DNA of 64,000 nt from Paramacrobiotus metropolitanus. Its lineage: Eukaryota; Tardigrada; Eutardigrada; Parachela; Macrobiotidae. The stretch covers positions 558,001 through 622,000 of the forward strand of contig NW_026570266.1 in NCBI RefSeq assembly GCF_019649055.1, in the 5' to 3' direction. Below are positions 58,614 through 64,000 of this stretch, piece by piece. The first letter of the stretch is position 1. Each line of letters begins with the position of its first letter. Position numbers and translations under genes: made by a program. Below the pieces are notes generated by a model. It saw nothing but the letters and a program-made list of their open reading frames with translations. It did no database searches and was not told where the DNA came from.

Positions 58614-61600
58614 TCATTCGGATTCTTTCGTCGGTGGTTTATACGGCTTGAAATCAATTCGGCCATCTGGATTAATATGGGGCACGTTTTCTGCGATCAG
58701 GGCTTCGACGGCATTCTTAATCCACTCCTTATCGCTTTCCATGTTCAGCTCTCCCAATTCATAAGTGACGGCCATGAAGTTCGAAAGGTCATTCCGTGAC
58801 GCTCCATTGGTACCACCGATGGCGTCCAAGGCCACGTCTGTGATGGCTATCTTCCAGGCCTCCAGTTCCATTTTCAGTCTGGGTGTTCGTTCCTGACCCT
58901 GTTTCGGAAGGTAGTAGACAACTTTGTTGTCCTTGTTGTACTTACATCCCAGCTTTCCTTCTTTATATGCTCGTTTCAAGGCTCGTTCGGTCATATTAAG
59001 TGACGACCTTCCATTCGTATTCATTGCCACTTGTCTTTTCAGGTCTGTACCAAGCATTTCTTTTTCTCGAATGATCTGGAGCGCAGCCTGGACTTCGTTC
59101 CATGTACGATTATTCACGTCCAATGCTGGTCCTAGCGTGTAATCTGTAGCCTCCTTTGCTGGTGTACCGCTACTTTTCTGGGAGGATGCCGAGTCCGTTG
59201 GGTCAGCTGTCGCTGTTTCGTCAATCCTCAGCTTTGCCAATGATCCTGATGATGACCCCGCTGATTTTGGTTCGGTTATCTTCTTCTCCTCTTGCGGCAA
59301 AGTCTCTTGACCTTTTAGATCGCCAGCCGACTTCGATCGTTCCTTCTCAAAGGCCTCCTTTAATGGTATGAACAGTGATTTGTGAAACACCTGTCGCGCC
59401 GAATACGCTACAGCTTCTGCCGCTGCCTTATCCATCGGGAGCATGACCTTTTCTTTCTCCCGTTTGTCTGAAGTCTCATGACCTTTCGGTTGAACTTCTG
59501 CGGTAGTTCCAGATGTCTTTTGACCTTTCGACTGTTCGTCTTTTTCTGTCGCAGGTCCAGAAGGAGCCGTTATTGTAGTATCGTCATCACTTCCCGATTC
59601 CGAGTCCATTGGTCCTTTTTTTCTCGACACTTTCGGGGCTTGTGATTTCAGCCTCGCCGCTTCTTCTTCGGCCGTTTTCTGTGCAATCTGATTCAATATC
59701 GGAGTTGACGGGTCTCCGCTTAATGGAACTATGACCTTTTCCATATCCTGACTGTCAGACATATGACAGTGGATCTGCCTCTCCGGTGGTATCAAACCAA
59801 CTCTCGTGTATCGAATTGGGTGGCCTTTATTTGCGTTTGTTGTAGAAAGGACATTCTGTTTAATCAGTCTCGGCAGTACACGCTCAGTTGCCGTATCGAT
59901 TTCTTTTATCATTCCGTTTCCATCGTTCCAAACTGCGTTGATGTATTGGCTGATCCGGTGACTCGTTGACCCTAACGGGCTTGTCATCCCTGCGATTGCC
60001 CTTTCTACTCGCATTGGGACGGCTTCGTTCGGAGTTGTCAACGCTTTATCCGAACTGGCTGGTCTGAACAACTTGGCCTCATACGAAAAACTCGGGTGCT
60101 TCTGGATAAGTTTTCCTGCGTTCCGCGCGAATTCCAATACGACGTCGAACTTTTGTTTAGTGAAGCTACGACGCTGTTTCTTCAAATATGTCTTCAGGCC
60201 CGCTTTGAATTTCGATGTCACCGATGCTGTTCTTATCCGTGTGAAATTTTTCTCCGCTCCGTTATACGCGTTAATGATTTCATCGACCGTGGTCAAGTTA
60301 TCATTATCTGGACCGTCAAATTCTTCATCCGAGGTGAAGTCCAGCTCGCTCTCTCCATCTGGTTCAGTATAATTAACCAGCGCCAATGCATCGATTTTCG
60401 TAACTGTCTTGCCCTTTCCTTTGGTCTTAACGGGTTCGCTCTTTGCTTTTTTTCCTTTGTCCAGGGCCTCCGCTAGGCTTCTTGGTTCTGTGGTCCTTGA
60501 CCGGGTTGTCTTCGAATCCGTATGTGACCTCGCACTGACCGTCGAAGTGCTTGGGAGGCTCACTTCCGATGCTTCTGATTCACGGGACGTCTCCCGCTTC
60601 ACTTTTTCACGAATTTGTTTATCCTTGCGCTCTTTTGGCGTGGATGCCGAAATAACAATGGGGATAACTTGTTTCACCGCTATGACCTTTCCTTTGGGTT
60701 TTGGCGAGTCAGGCTCAGTGACCTTTGATGTAGCCGACTGGATAACTTTCCTTGAAGTTGTAGGTGTCGACGACCTTTCTTGAGCCTCACCAACTGATTC
60801 GTCCAGTATCTCAACATCATGAGGCGCTGGTTCATCTTTTTTCTTTAACCCTTCCTTTTTCTTCTTCCCGGTGCTTGTGCTATCGCTTTCATCACCGCTC
60901 TTTTTCTTCTTATCTTCTTCTTCCCTTCGTTTTTTCAGGAAATCACCTTTCTTAACCGTTTTTTCGCGGTTCATAGCTTCTTCCAATTTGGGTGCATCCC
61001 TCGGCTTGGCTTTTGAGGGCTTTACTTTTGAGGGCTTTTTATGCTTGTCGGCCTTTTCTTCGTCTGAGCCTTCTTCTTCCTCAGCTGAGTCCTCATCTTC
61101 CGACTCTGGTTCATCGTCACCGGGTGGATTACAATGGGCACAGTTAGGTTCATCACACTGAAGGTGATCATGACTTCCTTGGGCGATCTCAAGTACTCTT
61201 TGTAATGAACGTCTGGCGCCTCCAATTTCTTCGACTTCTGTGACTGGAGTCCCTTCCATTTCTCCGGCTCCACCTTCCTGTGCCGGGGGCTGAATTTCCA
61301 AATGCGCTGTCTCTTTCAGCTGTCCCTGTGAAGCGACCTCCCACAAAGGGTTCTTCTTAGCGTCGTAAAATACCGTTTTGTACGATCCGTCTTCCATTCG
61401 TCTTGTGAGTCGGAAATGTGCTTCGTCGATCTCCGCTCGATGCCGCATCATGCTGATCAGTGTGCTCGCTTGAACCACGGCATCTGTTCGGTCACTTTCA
61501 GGTATCAGATCCCATAGCTGCTCAATGGCTGCCTGATTCGCATTTCGTTCGCTCTCTTCTGATACATCCCATGGGGCATACGGAATCGGATCTCCTGTTA

Positions 61601-63614
61601 CTGGGTCAACTATCACTGCCGTAATAGTCTCCACTACTTCTCCGTTGCCGGCGAAAAGTCTGAGGGTAACCTTTCTGCTTGTCGCCTCTGTATATCTTGG
61701 GATCGACTCATAATCATCTGACGATCGTTTCTTAGGGTCTGGATCCGCCGTCGGTTTTGAGCGAGTTCTCTCTTTGGTCAACAATTTGCCATCCGTTGTG
61801 TATGTATATGCCAAGTGGTCCTCATTTGTGCCCACTTTAATACGGATCCATGCATCTTCTTCAGTCGCAACTTTAGATACCACGTGTTTCAGCATCTGAA
61901 TGAGAACTCTTGGGTTGTGACGTTCTTCTGGGGGAATAAATTGTAGCGCCTCGTTGACTACCGTTTTTGACTCTTCCCCAATGGCATCCTTAACTGACCT
62001 ATCCGCGAGGGGATTATACGAGTCGATCTCTTTATTCGTTTTCTTATCGACTATACGTGCCGTAACCTTTCGTTCCTTATGGTCTTCCCCAGTGTACTTG
62101 GCCGTGAAACTTCTACACTTCGGGAATCGAATCTGACCTCCTGTTCCAGCCGGTGTGGGTGGCGCACTCTTTCTACCCACTGGGAATGGGCCTTGTGGCT
62201 TTGCCGGCTCAGCTGGTGTTGCTTTACCTGACGTGGCCTTCTTCGTTCGCTGCCCTTTCTTGTCAGTTTCTTTTGGGCTTATCGTCGGTGATCGTACTCT
62301 TTTTCCACTTTTCGCTGTCCCGCTAGACGGTTCCGTAACCGAACTGGTCCGTCCTCGTGTTGATCCTGCAGTCGAGCTGGCCCGTGATCTTTCTGCTCGT
62401 TCAGTTAACTCGGCATCAATCTTTCTCTTTGTTGCCAACAGGTCCTCATCCGTCATTTCATCGACCGGGGCGTCCCTTTCCGCTATTGGTTTGGATGGTC
62501 CCGCGACGCTGGTAGTCGGCGTCTGTCTTGTTTCTGGGAACACCTTGAGATATCTAAGGATCTTTTCGACAGTCTCCGGCCACCTTCTACCTTTTATTGT
62601 CGGATGGTATTGCCACATCGATGCAACTTGGATTGCGTATTCCTTGCGCTTTGCTTCAACCTGTTTCGTCTTGTCTTTCATGGCAATGTGGCATGGTTTG
62701 ATAACAGCTTCCAAGCTGATTAACTTTCCATACCATGCGTGTTCGTCTTCAACTCGCATGTGGATTCTATAAAGGTCACGGCATTTCCGATTGAAGTCGC
62801 GAATGGCTTCTAAGTCGGCTTCCGTCAGTTTTTCCTTTTTATCCACTATTAAATTCAGGTTCGGGTCATCATCTCTCAAATCCAACGGAAGCTTCGGTGC
62901 GTATTCATGTATTGAAGGTTCACCTGGGGGCGTAAGCCGTAAACCATCTGGTCCAGTCTGATCCAAATTGGGACCCAGTGACGGTAAGATACCTCTCGGT
63001 CGCCTTCCTCCTCTGTGTGGCGAATTACGATGAGGGCGCTGCGCTCCAAGTTGCTGCGGTGTTCTCATGCGAGGCGCTCCGATGTCTGACAGTGACAAGC
63101 CTCCCGTCTCCGGAAAAGGCGGTAATATCGGAGATGACCTTTGTGACTGTACCGGAGTCGCTAGCATTCCGCCGAATCCTCCGTGTCCCGTAAATCGGCT
63201 CGGTGTAGTCTGTTGTGGTGGCGGCATCAACATTCTTGCCGGTCCCATTATCACCTGTGAGGGTCCCGCTGGTGGGGTATACGATCCCGGATACGGTTGA
63301 TAGGGAGCGCCCGTTGCTTGTCCCGGGTACTGGGTTCCGGCAGGTGAGCCGTGGTGCACCCAGTTAACCGTGTCCTGATAATTCGTCTGCTGTCCTGGAT
63401 CGTGATACACGTAATACCCTGGACTGCCGTAGTAGCCTCCTTGAACTGTTCCGGGTTCATTCTGGGCCGTTCCCACTGACGACGTCGACCCTTCACCGTA
63501 TGAGGTATCGTAACCATATTCCCCTTCCATTCTTATTGGTGTCGATGTCTTTAGTGGGTTTCCAATTATTTCCGAATCGGAATTATCGGAATTTTGCCGT
63601 CCCAATCTTTTCAT
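58614..63614 (-). CDS. Cluster ORF 2: 1666-aa protein with internal domain repeat
   Basis: Not recognised as a whole. The order is: Gly/Tyr/Pro-rich disordered N-terminus (1-250), a helical segment (about 255-375), a Ser/Thr/Lys-rich linker, two copies of a domain of about 110 residues (roughly 510-625 and 640-765; each has an (A)xIVDxxTxxxI start, an IPxxxR middle and a final strand pair), a CxxxxCxxC cluster near 820, a long acidic then lysine-rich tract (830-1000), another helical domain (about 1125-1300), a charged linker and a C-terminal region (about 1510-1650). The end (GASRNDLSNFM, WIKNAVEALIAENV, DGRIDF) resembles a linker-histone-like winged helix. It is a 5-kb single exon, unlike the intron-rich EML gene. 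Nuclear or DNA/RNA-associated function is only inferred. Confidence 0.7.
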   Translation of the reverse strand: MKRLGRQNSDNSDSEIIGNPLKTSTPIRMEGEYGYDTSYGEGSTSSVGTAQNEPGTVQGGYYGSPGYYVYHDPGQQTNYQDTVNWVHHGSPAGTQYPGQATGAPYQPYPGSYTPPAGPSQVIMGPARMLMPPPQQTTPSRFTGHGGFGGMLATPVQSQRSSPILPPFPETGGLSLSDIGAPRMRTPQQLGAQRPHRNSPHRGGRRPRGILPSLGPNLDQTGPDGLRLTPPGEPSIHEYAPKLPLDLRDDDPNLNLIVDKKEKLTEADLEAIRDFNRKCRDLYRIHMRVEDEHAWYGKLISLEAVIKPCHIAMKDKTKQVEAKRKEYAIQVASMWQYHPTIKGRRWPETVEKILRYLKVFPETRQTPTTSVAGPSKPIAERDAPVDEMTDEDLLATKRKIDAELTERAERSRASSTAGSTRGRTSSVTEPSSGTAKSGKRVRSPTISPKETDKKGQRTKKATSGKATPAEPAKPQGPFPVGRKSAPPTPAGTGGQIRFPKCRSFTAKYTGEDHKERKVTARIVDKKTNKEIDSYNPLADRSVKDAIGEESKTVVNEALQFIPPEERHNPRVLIQMLKHVVSKVATEEDAWIRIKVGTNEDHLAYTYTTDGKLLTKERTRSKPTADPDPKKRSSDDYESIPRYTEATSRKVTLRLFAGNGEVVETITAVIVDPVTGDPIPYAPWDVSEESERNANQAAIEQLWDLIPESDRTDAVVQASTLISMMRHRAEIDEAHFRLTRRMEDGSYKTVFYDAKKNPLWEVASQGQLKETAHLEIQPPAQEGGAGEMEGTPVTEVEEIGGARRSLQRVLEIAQGSHDHLQCDEPNCAHCNPPGDDEPESEDEDSAEEEEGSDEEKADKHKKPSKVKPSKAKPRDAPKLEEAMNREKTVKKGDFLKKRREEEDKKKKSGDESDSTSTGKKKKEGLKKKDEPAPHDVEILDESVGEAQERSSTPTTSRKVIQSATSKVTEPDSPKPKGKVIAVKQVIPIVISASTPKERKDKQIREKVKRETSRESEASEVSLPSTSTVSARSHTDSKTTRSRTTEPRSLAEALDKGKKAKSEPVKTKGKGKTVTKIDALALVNYTEPDGESELDFTSDEEFDGPDNDNLTTVDEIINAYNGAEKNFTRIRTASVTSKFKAGLKTYLKKQRRSFTKQKFDVVLEFARNAGKLIQKHPSFSYEAKLFRPASSDKALTTPNEAVPMRVERAIAGMTSPLGSTSHRISQYINAVWNDGNGMIKEIDTATERVLPRLIKQNVLSTTNANKGHPIRYTRVGLIPPERQIHCHMSDSQDMEKVIVPLSGDPSTPILNQIAQKTAEEEAARLKSQAPKVSRKKGPMDSESGSDDDTTITAPSGPATEKDEQSKGQKTSGTTAEVQPKGHETSDKREKEKVMLPMDKAAAEAVAYSARQVFHKSLFIPLKEAFEKERSKSAGDLKGQETLPQEEKKITEPKSAGSSSGSLAKLRIDETATADPTDSASSQKSSGTPAKEATDYTLGPALDVNNRTWNEVQAALQIIREKEMLGTDLKRQVAMNTNGRSSLNMTERALKRAYKEGKLGCKYNKDNKVVYYLPKQGQERTPRLKMELEAWKIAITDVALDAIGGTNGASRNDLSNFMAVTYELGELNMESDKEWIKNAVEALIAENVPHINPDGRIDFKPYKPPTKESE

Positions 63615-63742
63615 TAACTGTGCTTACCTTCTATAAAGTGAAACAATAAAGGTTAACTTTTTGCACGGTGATGACCTTTCTTTTACACCTTCCCAACTCC
63701 TATTTTTATTGCCGAAAATTTCCTTAATCATATTTATGTGGG

Positions 63743-64000
63743 TTATTTGTTTTCGCGTCCTTTAGTTATCCGATCAAGAAGTTCTTTTTCGGCTGCATCC
63801 TCAGGTTCGCCTTTCTGTGTTAACAGTTCCGTAGGAGTTGGTTTCTTCTTCCTCTGTTTGACCTTTCGCTCATTGATTGCTTTCGCTATATCGCGGCCCA
63901 ATTGTTCAGCTTTTGATTTGACCGCCTCTATTTCCTCTTTCCGCTTTTCTATGAGGTCATTCTCATTGCCGGTAGCAGCACGTGGTTCGAAAAAATTCGG
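63743..64000 (-). CDS. Cluster ORF 1: C-terminal part, runs off the window
   Basis: An open frame of 86 codons from the window edge to TAA at 63743-63745, with no start inside the window. The residues are strongly charged and helical (DLIEKRKEEIEAV, INERKVKQRKKK). It ends 128 bases before the ATG of the 1666-aa ORF, and an AAAGGTCA octamer lies in that gap. The spacing and composition match the rest of the cluster. Confidence 0.55.
   Translation of the reverse strand, partial: PNFFEPRAATGNENDLIEKRKEEIEAVKSKAEQLGRDIAKAINERKVKQRKKKPTPTELLTQKGEPEDAAEKELLDRITKGRENK

Noticed and set aside
1-64000. tRNA, rRNA, CRISPR arrays, bacterial operon signals
   Set aside because: No cloverleaf, rRNA-like or CRISPR-type spaced repeat structure was seen; tandem repeats present have no unique spacers of constant length, and the gene structures are eukaryotic.

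Overview
This is nuclear DNA from a small-genome animal. The evidence is spliced genes with GT/AG introns, AT-rich introns around GC-richer exons, TATA boxes with downstream initiator motifs, AATAAA signals, an EML-type microtubule-associated protein, a SPRTN-type protease, and a fungal-like intronless esterase. A tardigrade or other small ecdysozoan is my best guess, but the window alone does not prove it. All exon structures below were read by eye from splice sites, phase and family resemblance.

Layout. 1-16 kb: mostly non-coding and repeat-rich. It holds a tandemly duplicated family of small secreted proteins ('family A': 2.9, 5.3 and 14.5 kb, with a remnant at 15.7 kb), an astacin-family gene that has lost its zinc ligands (8.4-9.6 kb, minus), a cysteine-containing minus-strand gene that is probably broken (10.7-11.2 kb), an LTR-retrotransposon tail and several MITE-like inverted repeats. 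17.8-18.8 kb: intronless secreted CE1/feruloyl-esterase-like enzyme (minus). 20.1-21.4 kb: two-exon secreted Pro/Ala-rich protein. 23.5-37.5 kb: a 17-exon EML gene with HELP motif and WD40 repeats. As assembled it carries two opposite one-base frame disruptions, in exons 3 and 9. 38.9-52.4 kb: a second secreted family ('family B'), with one intact single-exon gene, one gene lacking a visible first exon and four decayed copies on both strands; a SPRTN-like metalloprotease lies at 45.6-46.7 kb.

The last 10 kb (54.4-64.0 kb) is unlike the rest. It is a compact, mostly intron-free, polycistron-like series of minus-strand ORFs: a partial one at the right edge, then 1666 aa, about 392 aa, 273 aa and 221 aa. 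The last ORFs overlap, and one zinc-ribbon-like stretch is interrupted by an in-frame TGA. The block is saturated with the octamer AAAGGTCA: 21 copies on the coding strand against 2 opposed, in all codon phases. Octamer polarity flips at about 54.8 kb, immediately beside an array of eight hairpins whose stems covary while the loop motif is kept. I recognise no known element here. A mobile or virus-derived element is the leading inference, and this is the most interesting part of the window.
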